From the NCBI RefSeq assembly GCF_900601905.1, contig NZ_UWFA01000475.1, forward strand, positions 124,001 to 188,000: a stretch of 64,000 nucleotides of DNA, written 5' to 3'. Each line of letters starts with the position of its first letter. Positions within the stretch are counted from its first letter, which is position 1. The DNA is from Pseudomonas viridiflava. Lineage in GTDB: Bacteria > Pseudomonadota > Gammaproteobacteria > Pseudomonadales > Pseudomonadaceae. Shown here piece by piece: positions 9,201-16,136 of the stretch. A program made the translations under genes and the position numbers. The notes below the pieces were generated by a model. The model did not search any database and was not told the origin of the DNA. It was given only the letters and a program-made list of their open reading frames with translations.

Positions 9201-10004
9201 TCAGGGGTTGTAGCGGCCAAGGCAGGATTTGAACAGCACCTGCATGATCGACAGATTGCCCCTGACGCTGCTGATCTTGGTCGGCACTTCGCCTTTGGGA
9301 TAACGCCGTTCGGTGGGCATCTCGACGCAGCGATAACCCAGCAGCGGCGCGCGATAGGACAGATAGGCGAGCAGTTCGTAGGTGCTGAACACATCGCGAA
9401 AGATCGCCAGGCGCGGGTCCAGTAGCAAGGTGCGGCTGTAGGCGCGGAAGCCTTGGGTGGTGTCGGTCCATTTGAAACCCGACGCCAGGCTCAGCATGGG
9501 CGCATGAATCAGGCGTATCGCCAGGTCTCGCGAGCGCGGTGTGTTTTCAGCTTTGCCGCCTTCGACAAAACGCGACGCCTGGACGAAATCGACGCCTTGT
9601 TGCAGCGCCTCAATGAACGGGCCGATGGCTTGCGGGTCGTCCTTGTCGTTGCCGTCGATGGTGACGACGCCTTCATAGCCCTGATCCAGGGCGAAGGCAT
9701 AGGCGCAGCGCAATTGCGCACTCAACTTGCCGGGGCCGGTCTTGAGCAGCAACCCGCGCACGCCCAGGGCCTGCAGTGCTGCAGGTTCCAGTGAGGCGTC
9801 GGTGCTGCCGCCGTCGATAATGAGGATGTCGGCGAGGTCGGCAATCTTCAGTGCGGCCATTCGCGTCAGCAGGCTCTTGATCCGTGCGCCCTCGTTAATC
9901 ACCGGGATCACCACGCACCAGCGATGCTGGCGTTGCAGCCAGAACACGGCCTCAAAAGCCGGTACTTGCCAGCGCTCGCGCTGGGCTTGGGGGGTGTCTG
10001 TCAT
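9201..10004 (-). CDS. Family 2 glycosyltransferase (polyprenol-phosphate mannosyltransferase-like)
   Basis: The product is 267 residues. It shows a GT-A domain with CVVIPVINEGARI, then IADLADILIIDGGSTD and the DxD region VVTIDGNDKDDPQAIGPFI. QASRFVEGG and TDTTQGFRAYSR follow in the usual places of DPM1/DPG-synthase-like enzymes. No strong membrane segment is seen, so it resembles soluble, peripherally bound members. The start at 10004 is preferred over an upstream in-frame ATG at 10058 because GAGAGG lies six bases before it and the extra N-terminus has no domain. Together with the GT-C-like protein downstream it could make and use a polyprenyl-phosphate sugar. The cluster is interrupted upstream by a 0.8 kb region holding a long inverted repeat, so it may have its own promoter. 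Confidence 0.8.
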   Translation of the reverse strand: MTDTPQAQRERWQVPAFEAVFWLQRQHRWCVVIPVINEGARIKSLLTRMAALKIADLADILIIDGGSTDASLEPAALQALGVRGLLLKTGPGKLSAQLRCAYAFALDQGYEGVVTIDGNDKDDPQAIGPFIEALQQGVDFVQASRFVEGGKAENTPRSRDLAIRLIHAPMLSLASGFKWTDTTQGFRAYSRTLLLDPRLAIFRDVFSTYELLAYLSYRAPLLGYRCVEMPTERRYPKGEVPTKISSVRGNLSIMQVLFKSCLGRYNP

Positions 10005-10098
10005 GAGGTACCTCTCGTCAAGCAGTCCATGAGCTGAAATGCGTTTTGTGGAGCTCACAGCCTGTGGGGGTTTGGCTGCGATAAGCGTGGGTTATTGC

Positions 10099-10728
10099 GT
10101 ACATATCCGTTGCTGCGGTAACGGCTACTTAGGGTTCCGCCCTTACGGCGGGTCACTTTTGGCAAACGCCCCAAAAGTAACCAAAAGGTCTGTGCCCCAA
10201 CCACTCGGTCCCTCGCTGGTGCTCGGCATGCCCGTAATCCGACATTGATTCGGCGGGCCGCCGCAAAGGGCCATCCCTGGCCCAGTGCGGCTAAACCGGC
10301 ATCCATGCCGGTTTGCCCGCCGAATCAACATCGAATTCCGGCCAGCGTGGTTTGACGGGGCGCCCAAGATCAAAAGCAGAGCAAAAGCCAAAGCAACGTG
10401 GATAAGCGCTGAAGGCGCGGTAAGTTCACATTTAAGGACGGCTTTCAGGCCGCCGCGCTTTTGATCTTGGGCGCCCCGTTAAACCACGCTGGCCGAACGC
10501 AGGGCTTGAACCGTGGGTAACCCGGCAGTACGCCGGGTTAGCCGCACTGGGCCAGGGATGGCCCTTTGCGGCGGCCCACGGTTCAAGGTCTGCGGGCGGG
10601 GACACCGAGCCTAGGCGAGGTGCCGAGTGGTGGGGCAAGAGCGCTTTGGTTACTTTCGCGCTTTTCGAAAGTGACCCGCCGTAAGGGCGGAACCATCAGC
10701 AGCCGTTGCCGCAACAACGGATATGTAC
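10099..10728. repeat. Long imperfect inverted repeat (about 275-base arms) in an 850-base gene-free gap
   Basis: The left arm runs from about 10099 (gtacatatccgt) to 10378 (...ggcgcccaagatcaaaagc). The right arm is its imperfect reverse complement from about 10457 to 10728, ending acggatatgtac, with a spacer of about 78 bases. Matching blocks include ccgcccttacggcgggtcactttt against aaagtgacccgccgtaagggcgg, and ggcgccc..agatcaaaag against cttttgatcttgggcgcccc. Each arm has a smaller palindrome of its own: aaccggcatccatgccggtt near 10292-10311 and taacccggcagtacgccgggtta near 10518-10540. Short open frames in the region are products of the repeat and have no ribosome sites. It resembles multi-copy intergenic palindromic elements of Pseudomonas genomes. 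No transposase gene is present. Confidence 0.8.
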
Positions 10729-10853
10729 ACAAAAAACACCTCAGAAAAGATGTGCAGATACCCATGCCACGACAAGGCTGAACCCGATTCACTCTAGATC
10801 CAGTCGCCTATATCTCGGACAAGCACAACTCCCCCACGACCAGTTTTCTCACC

Positions 10854-11210
10854 TCACCCCACATGCACCGTAATCAACGCCACCCCCACCATCACCAGCA
10901 CGATCCCGGCGATGGTGGTCCAGTAGAACGGCTCGCGGAAAATCATCGCTGAAGACAATGCCACGGCAGCAATCGCGCCTGCCGTGAGTACCGGGTGGGC
11001 GACGTTCAGCGGCAGTTTCGCCAGGGCCGCGGCGTACAGCAGAAAAGCCGCGCCATACAGGCTCAGGCCGAGCCAGAATGGCCAGTTGCTGAACGCGGCA
11101 GCGGGGTCCTTGAAGGACGGAAACTCACGCGGCGGCATCATCGCCATTTTCACCAGCACACTGGCCGACGCGTTGGAAAGAATGCCGATCAGCAGGATCA
11201 ACCACTTCAT
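10854..11210 (-). CDS. Small EamA/SMR-type transporter (ArnE/ArnF-like)
   Basis: This 118-residue protein has four hydrophobic segments, beginning MKWLILLIGILSNASASVLVK and ending with a segment around TIAGIVLVMVGVALI. Small four-helix EamA proteins of this size in glycan clusters resemble ArnE/ArnF, which flip undecaprenyl-phosphate-aminoarabinose across the inner membrane as a dimer. PLNVAHPVLTAGAIAAVALSS in the third segment fits the EamA conserved region. The start overlaps the stop of the upstream isomerase gene by four bases, indicating translational coupling. The proposed cargo, a lipid-linked sugar made by the GT2 in the same cluster, is inference; drug efflux is the alternative reading of the fold. 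Confidence 0.72.
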   Translation of the reverse strand: MKWLILLIGILSNASASVLVKMAMMPPREFPSFKDPAAAFSNWPFWLGLSLYGAAFLLYAAALAKLPLNVAHPVLTAGAIAAVALSSAMIFREPFYWTTIAGIVLVMVGVALITVHVG

Positions 11211-12043
11211 TGCTCGCGACTCCGGGGAGGTTTTCGGTAATGCCAGGAGGCAACGCGCAAAGCCCGCTCGATGGCCACGCCAGGTGCTTCGTGGGGCGGG
11301 GCCAGCATCTCGATGGACACCACATGATTGGGCAGGTAATGCTCGATGGCTTGCGCCATGTTCGCGTGCTCGGTGCTGCCATCGCCCAGCGGCACCAGCT
11401 GTGGTTCGCTGAGGTGCACATGGCCGATCAGATCCGAGCGCGCCTTGAGCAGCGCATGCGGGTCTTCGGCGTTGATGGTCAGCGCCCCGGTATCCAATTG
11501 CATCCTGATCGCCGGATGAGAGGCGAGGCGCACCACCCGAGCGGTCTCGCCGCTGTCGGTCATGAAGTTGGCGCCGTAGCAGACCGGGTTCGGTTCCAGG
11601 CAGATGGTCACCCCGGCTTGCAGGGCGATGTCTCCCAGTTGGCGAAAAAACTGAGTGGCCTGATACGCCGTCTGTTGGTCATTCAGGCCGCTGCGGTCGC
11701 GGTTTTTCGGCGAGCCGAACACCAGTCGGGTAGCGCCTAGCCCGGCGCCTATCCGGCAGACGGCCGTCAGGTGCAGGAGCATGGCTTGCTGGCTTTCCGG
11801 CGGGCCAAACATGTTCAGCCCCTGGGTGCCGAACAGCAACGCCTGCATGCCGGTGATAGAGATGCCGCGCTCGGCCCACCAGCTTTTGACCCGGACGATG
11901 TCCTGGGTGCTGGTGTTGAGCGGGTCGGGAAAGTATTTGCCCGGGGCGACATCAATGGCGTCCACCCCATGGCGTTCCAGCAGCGTGGCAATTGCCTCGT
12001 CATGCACCACGTCCCAGGCAATGTTGGAAATAGCCAACCTCAT
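11207..12043 (-). CDS. Sugar-phosphate isomerase/epimerase family TIM-barrel protein
   Basis: The product is 278 residues and belongs to the AP-endonuclease-2/xylose-isomerase-like barrel. The probable metal ligands are visible in order: E in ICLEPNP, D in MQLDTGA, H in IGHVHLSEP and a late E in SIEML. The start MRLAISNIAW begins directly with the first strand. It overlaps the upstream dehydrogenase-like gene (ATGA) and the downstream transporter gene, so these three are tightly coupled. It is likely to isomerise or epimerise a sugar, inositol-like or keto intermediate used for glycan building. The exact substrate cannot be told from the sequence. Confidence 0.78.
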   Translation of the reverse strand: MRLAISNIAWDVVHDEAIATLLERHGVDAIDVAPGKYFPDPLNTSTQDIVRVKSWWAERGISITGMQALLFGTQGLNMFGPPESQQAMLLHLTAVCRIGAGLGATRLVFGSPKNRDRSGLNDQQTAYQATQFFRQLGDIALQAGVTICLEPNPVCYGANFMTDSGETARVVRLASHPAIRMQLDTGALTINAEDPHALLKARSDLIGHVHLSEPQLVPLGDGSTEHANMAQAIEHYLPNHVVSIEMLAPPHEAPGVAIERALRVASWHYRKPPRSREQ

Positions 12044-12831
12044 GTACTCGCTCCTTCATCCTTGAATGTCTGCGGCTCGGACTGCGCATAGGCGCGGATC
12101 GCCATCAGGGCTTCGCGCGCCTGATACTGATACCGCCCCTGCGCGCCGAACAGCCCGGCATGCCGGGTCTGCAGGTCGTAGCGCGCAGGCGTGCCGGGCA
12201 GCAGGTTGTTGAACGGTCGAGCAAAACCACGCTGGGCAACATCCTCGACGCTGACCGGCTCAGACGTCAGGTGCACCAGTGATAAACCTGCATCCAGGGC
12301 AGTCTGGATGTCGGTGTTGAGGTTGACCATCGGGTAAAACTGGAAGACGCCTCGGCTATCAATGGCCCGCAGATTGTTGCCGTTGAGAAAGTCGAAAATC
12401 ACGTTCTTGCGCAAGCCAGGCCCCACCAGGCCGGGCAGGCGAACGATCAGCGATTCTGCAAAATGCGCCTGAACGAAGCGTTCCAGCCAGCGCCGATGCA
12501 AGCCATAGGCGTGCAGACCGCATTCCTCGACCTCGCTGTCCTCGTCCACGCCTTGGGCCTGCTTGAACACATCGACCGTGCTGATCAGCACGAACTGTCG
12601 GCAGGTCACGCGCTGCAAATGCTCGATCAGCGTTTCGATATTGCGCAGGTCTGACAGCGGGTCCTGATTGGCGAGCCATTTCTGCGCCGGAGCCGCCGCA
12701 CAGACCACGCGATCAAAAATCTTGCCGTGGATCTCGCCCAGGTTGTTGGAGCGATACAGGCTGTCAAAGGGCTGCTGGGCGAGCAGGGTGCTGCCCACGA
12801 ATCCGGAATAACCAATCAGTGCATCACTCAT
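12040..12831 (-). CDS. NAD-dependent epimerase/dehydratase-like (extended SDR) protein
   Basis: This 263-residue protein begins with a short Rossmann signature IGYSGFVGSTLL (GxxGxxG) and has the usual DxD/N strand at residues 50-60 (AAAPAQKW). SVDVFK follows near residue 105. At the active-site position it reads HAYGLHRRWLE: the tyrosine is present, but the residue four positions on is Arg rather than the usual Lys of the YxxxK motif. It is shorter than most sugar epimerases (about 310-350 residues), with a reduced C-terminal substrate domain. It lies between the FAD oxidoreductase gene (12 bases away) and the TIM-barrel gene (overlapping). A role in modifying an activated sugar is inferred from context; a non-canonical or binding role is possible given the Arg. 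Confidence 0.72.
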   Translation of the reverse strand: MSDALIGYSGFVGSTLLAQQPFDSLYRSNNLGEIHGKIFDRVVCAAAPAQKWLANQDPLSDLRNIETLIEHLQRVTCRQFVLISTVDVFKQAQGVDEDSEVEECGLHAYGLHRRWLERFVQAHFAESLIVRLPGLVGPGLRKNVIFDFLNGNNLRAIDSRGVFQFYPMVNLNTDIQTALDAGLSLVHLTSEPVSVEDVAQRGFARPFNNLLPGTPARYDLQTRHAGLFGAQGRYQYQAREALMAIRAYAQSEPQTFKDEGAST

Positions 12832-12843
12832 GGGCGCTCCTGC

Positions 12844-13980
12844 TTAATCAAGACGGGTAAACGGCTCGGCATCGAGCTTTTCCAGCACGTCGTAGATGTT
12901 GTCGATCTTGCCGCCGAGCACTGAGTAGGTGCCGGGCAAGGTCGGGTGGCGCTCGAAGAAAATCGGCCGGGCGTCGTTTTTTTCGCTCATCTGCAGCACG
13001 GTCTTGACCTCGAACAGCGACTCCACGTATTGGGCGCCTCGAATCGCCGGGATATACCGGGCGACGTCGCGCAGCATGTGGTCGACGCGGGTTTCTCGGT
13101 GGTACTGCGCGAGCTTGTCGTAGGGGTTCACATCAGGTTGGTCCAGCCAGTGCAGATGCGGCGTGTAGCGCACATGGGAGAGGGTGTGCAGCCGGCGCGC
13201 CGGGAACGGCATGATGGAGAAAAAAGGTCCGTCCATCACCGTGACCCCGAGCTCCTCAAGCACCGGTGGCAGTTTGAGCAACGGCATCTCGGTGATTTCC
13301 TGCCTGAGTTCGGCCTGGGTGCCGGTGAAGTCGCCGGCAAACTGATTCAAGCCGCTGTAGGTGCAATTGATCGCGTAACGGCAGTCGAGCTGTTGTTGCG
13401 TGCCGTCCGCCTGGCGCGTGGTCACCTGCAAGCCCGAACCTGGGTTGGCGGACACGTCAGTGACCTGGGTCTGGTAACGAATCTGTACGCCGCATTCAGT
13501 CAGTGACTGGCTGGCCCAGCGGGCGAGTTTGTCGCTGTCGAAGGCAAACTCCTGGACCAGAAACACTTCTTCGATCAGGTGCGGCTCGAACAGCTTGCGC
13601 AGCCCCGACTCGGCGCGCTGGATCGGCGCTCCGATGTCCCGGCAAAAACGTTCGAATTGCCTGGCCGTGACCTTGGAATTGCGCCGGGCAATGGCGTACA
13701 GCTTGGTGAAGTCCTGTTTGACGATGTCCGGCCAGTCGCTGATGAAACGCGGCAGGTTGATGCGGCTGCGGTACGCCGTGGTGAAACTGCGCGGATAGTG
13801 GTAGCCGTTATGCACGCGTGCCTGGTTGTTATACGACGCACGCTGCATCAGGGCTGATTCGCGTTCGATCAGGACAATGTTCTTCAAGCCTCGCTCACGG
13901 GCCAGATAAATGGCAATCGCCGAGCCATAAAAGCCCGCGCCGATGATCACGGCGTCAATTGATGCTGATGTGTGGTTCAT
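12844..13980 (-). CDS. FAD-dependent oxidoreductase (DAO family)
   Basis: The product is 378 residues. The N-terminal dinucleotide-binding motif is AVIIGAGFYGSAIAIYLA (GxGxxG) followed by the acidic end of strand two, IVLIERES. RASYNNQARVHNGYHYPRS follows where DAO enzymes place the flavin-contact loop, and the C-terminal VLGGKIDNIYDV closes the FAD site. It starts two bases after the stop of the GT2 gene upstream and is followed after 12 bases by the epimerase-like gene. DAO enzymes oxidise amines or alcohols; in a glycan cluster one would expect oxidation of an amino or hydroxyl group on a precursor. Which molecule is oxidised is unknown. Confidence 0.8.
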   Translation of the reverse strand: MNHTSASIDAVIIGAGFYGSAIAIYLARERGLKNIVLIERESALMQRASYNNQARVHNGYHYPRSFTTAYRSRINLPRFISDWPDIVKQDFTKLYAIARRNSKVTARQFERFCRDIGAPIQRAESGLRKLFEPHLIEEVFLVQEFAFDSDKLARWASQSLTECGVQIRYQTQVTDVSANPGSGLQVTTRQADGTQQQLDCRYAINCTYSGLNQFAGDFTGTQAELRQEITEMPLLKLPPVLEELGVTVMDGPFFSIMPFPARRLHTLSHVRYTPHLHWLDQPDVNPYDKLAQYHRETRVDHMLRDVARYIPAIRGAQYVESLFEVKTVLQMSEKNDARPIFFERHPTLPGTYSVLGGKIDNIYDVLEKLDAEPFTRLD

Positions 13981-13982
13981 GA

Positions 13983-15005
13983 TCAGGAGCGCTTTTGGCC
14001 AAGGGTGACCAGCACATCAGGGCGCATGGCGCTGTCCACGACGTTGAGCTTTTCCCGTCGGGTCATGCGCGCGCTGGTGAACTCCTGGCCCACGTGATAC
14101 GCCGGTCCTTCGTTGGACAGCGTCGCCATGTTGAGGATGTATTCACCCAGTACCAGCAGCACTAGGGAAATCAGGAAAAACATGCCTGATTGCAGCAGCG
14201 AAACGCTGACCCAGCCAGGCGCGACTTCGGTCTTGAAGATCGCAATGATGACCACGTAGCCACAGAACAGCAGATTGGCCACCGCCCCAAACAGCGACAA
14301 CGCGGTCACCAGCCGCATCGGCGCCCGGGTTGTGGATACCAGCAGGCGCACGCCACGATCGACGCTTTCGCCCAGGCGCTTGGGCCGTGTGGTCTTGGGC
14401 GTTGCGCTGTATTTCAGATACGCACGGCTAAAGCCACCGGTTGCGGGCAAGTGCCGGTAAGACATCGCAGGGTGGGGGTGTTGCAGGATGAAATTGATTA
14501 CCCGCTTGCCCAGCATCCGGAACTGGGGCGCTTCGTTGGCGAGGTTGATCCCATTGAAGCGGTTATATAGCCAGTGGAATGCCGCGAACGCACTGCGATA
14601 AGCCAGGCTTTGCGCGGGTTTCTTGTCGTTATTGGCAAACACCACGTCGGCACCTCTGACGGCGCACTCGAGCATTTGCGGAATGAAATTCAGGTCGTCG
14701 GTCAGGGGATCAATGACCACCACGAAATCGCCCAAGGCGTTTTCCATCCCGACCCAGGAAGCGGTGTCTGCATCCACTTCTTTAGTCAGCGCATACACCT
14801 GAAGATTGGCCAGCCCATGCTCGCCGGTGAGGTTTTTCAACACGCTGATGCTGTGGTCATCCGATGCGTTGTCGACGACGATCAGCTCAAAGTCTCTGAC
14901 CAGGGACGTGATGACTGCAGACGCCTCGCTGAGGGTTTGTTCGAGGCTGGCCGCCTGATTACGCACCAGAAACACCACCGACAAAAAACCAGGAAAAAAA
15001 TCCAT
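13983..15005 (-). CDS. Membrane-anchored family 2 glycosyltransferase, paralogue of the one at 457-1419
   Basis: The product is 340 residues from the ATG at 15005, which has GAGAGG six bases upstream; an earlier in-frame start at 15035 has no ribosome site. It has FLSVVFLVRNQ, ELIVVDNASDD and VVIDPLTDD in a GT-A domain, then two hydrophobic helices and a basic tail. The segment from LVSTTRAPMRLVT through TSARMTRREKLNVV is nearly identical to the plus-strand paralogue, so the pair comes from duplication with later divergence or from gene conversion at the 3' end. It has about 20 extra C-terminal residues. It is the first gene of the minus-strand cluster and probably makes an undecaprenyl-phosphate-linked sugar. 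Confidence 0.85.
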   Translation of the reverse strand: MDFFPGFLSVVFLVRNQAASLEQTLSEASAVITSLVRDFELIVVDNASDDHSISVLKNLTGEHGLANLQVYALTKEVDADTASWVGMENALGDFVVVIDPLTDDLNFIPQMLECAVRGADVVFANNDKKPAQSLAYRSAFAAFHWLYNRFNGINLANEAPQFRMLGKRVINFILQHPHPAMSYRHLPATGGFSRAYLKYSATPKTTRPKRLGESVDRGVRLLVSTTRAPMRLVTALSLFGAVANLLFCGYVVIIAIFKTEVAPGWVSVSLLQSGMFFLISLVLLVLGEYILNMATLSNEGPAYHVGQEFTSARMTRREKLNVVDSAMRPDVLVTLGQKRS

Positions 15006-15394
15006 ATTAATCCTCTCGGAAAATGGATCCGACACTCAAACCGGCAAGACTCAAACTGCGAAATATCGTGAGTTAAGCAAGTGTCCGGAAACACAGGGAA
15101 TAGCTACCGCCTGCCGAATAGTCGTCCGAGATATTCAACGGGGCCTCATAGCTTGAAGGGGCTGTTAAGTAGCAGTGCTATATCAGCGTTAGAACGGGGG
15201 GCTGTCAAATACATTCGTCAGATTTTTAGCGCGGCTTTGATTGTTGTTTTCAAGACTATGATTTTATTAATGAATATAAATTGACGTTTTGCTATGGCTG
15301 TTTTTTGTCACTCAGTGGAGCGAAGTCGAAGGATAAAAACAGCAGAAAAAAATAAGCCCGGCAAAAGCCGGGCTGGGGTACTTCAGGACAGGTA
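15006..15394. other. Gene-free region upstream of the minus-strand glycan cluster
   Basis: These 389 bases separate the repeat-protein gene from the first gene of the minus-strand glycan cluster. The part from about 15170 to 15330 is AT-rich. It must hold the cluster promoter, but I cannot point to convincing -35/-10 boxes. The terminator of the repeat-protein gene lies at its right end. Confidence 0.5.
15345..15374 (-). terminator. Rho-independent terminator of the 13-residue-repeat protein gene
   Basis: A perfect 8-base-pair stem AGCCCGGC/GCCGGGCT with an AAAA loop lies at 15355-15374, and on the minus strand it is followed by a T-rich tract (plus-strand A-run 15346-15352). It sits 21 bases past the stop codon. 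Confidence 0.85.
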
Positions 15395-15811
15395 TCAGCT
15401 CAGGCGGTTGGCACCGACATGATCTGAACCATCAGCAGCGAGGCGGTTCGCACCGACATGGTCTGAACCATCAGCAGCGAGGCGGTTGGCACCGACGTGG
15501 TCTGCACCATCAGCAGCGAGGCGGTTGGCACCGACATGGTCTGAACCGTCAGCAGCGAGGCGGTTGGCTCCGACATGGTCTGAACCATCAGCAGCGAGGC
15601 GGTTGGCACCGACGTGGTCTGAACCGTCAGCAGCGAGACGGTTGGCACCGACATGATCTGAACCGTCAGCAGCGACGAAAATCACGGTAGGGGTCGGGTC
15701 TACCAGATTTGTGTTGTTATTGCCTGGAAGGCTTGGCAGATGTGGCGCAGCAAAAGCGCTAGAAGCCAGTACGGAGAAGGCAAGGCCGAAGATCAGTTTG
15801 GAAGTTTTCAT
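15395..15811 (-). CDS. Secreted protein made of seven 13-residue tandem repeats
   Basis: The 138-residue product has a Sec signal peptide (MKTSKLIFGLAFSVLASSAF, cleavage probably at AFA-APH near residue 22) and a short proline/asparagine linker. Seven copies of AADGSDHVGANRL then occupy residues 47-137, followed by a final Ser. One copy (the fifth) reads DGAD instead of DGSD. The start at 15811 has GGAGC eight bases upstream, and a strong terminator follows, so it is a single-gene unit. I recall similar small Pseudomonas proteins with xxDGSDRVGxNR repeats being annotated as 'phage infection protein', but no function is known to me. The repeat has conserved Asp, His, Asn and Arg, which could suit ion or ligand binding. 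No modification enzyme lies nearby. Confidence 0.85.
   Translation of the reverse strand: MKTSKLIFGLAFSVLASSAFAAPHLPSLPGNNNTNLVDPTPTVIFVAADGSDHVGANRLAADGSDHVGANRLAADGSDHVGANRLAADGSDHVGANRLAADGADHVGANRLAADGSDHVGANRLAADGSDHVGANRLS
15401..15673 (-). repeat. Seven tandem 39-base coding repeats
   Basis: Seven direct 39-base units, each coding 13 residues, run without spacers. They differ at only a few positions, mostly synonymous (for example ccatcag versus ccgtcag) and one Ser-to-Ala change. This near identity suggests recent expansion or homogenisation, and the copy number is likely to vary between strains. Confidence 0.92.
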
Positions 15812-15960
15812 GGTAGTTGCTCCAGATCGGGTTGGTTGTTAACTCGGTATGGAGGCAATGCTACGCCGCTGAGATTTATTAAGAAGTCAATGCGATCACT
15901 ACCCATCATTGCCCAAATTGATAGTTGGGAAATGGGATTCCTTGCGCCGGGAAAGTGATC

Positions 15961-16050
15961 CGTAGGAGCGGCTTCAGCCGCGAGCGATAGTGTGATCGAC
16001 GAAGATCCAGCGTGTGCAGCGGTATCTTCGCGGCTAAAGCCGCTCCTACG
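15961..16050. repeat. REPIN (two inverted REPs, gtaggagcggc family)
   Basis: cgtaggagcggcttcagccg and cggctaaagccgctcctacg form the two inverted REP arms, about 45 bases apart. It lies between the repeat-protein gene and the chemoreceptor gene. The same family recurs at 23726 and 41337. Confidence 0.88.
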
Positions 16051-16136
16051 GCTGTGGAGGGGCCGCACGCTTAGTCAGTGTCCAACTTGTTATCGTTCTT
16101 CGCGAGCAAGCCCGGCTCCAGCCAAGCGTGTTTCGC

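Noticed and set aside
10039..10792. Several 60-80 codon open frames in the long inverted repeat
   Set aside because: They are mirror products of the inverted repeat, without ribosome sites; such frames are often wrongly annotated in Pseudomonas.
15401..15673. Possible CRISPR array because of regular 39-base repeats
   Set aside because: The units are directly adjacent with no spacers, they keep one reading frame, and the product has a signal peptide; this is a coding tandem repeat.
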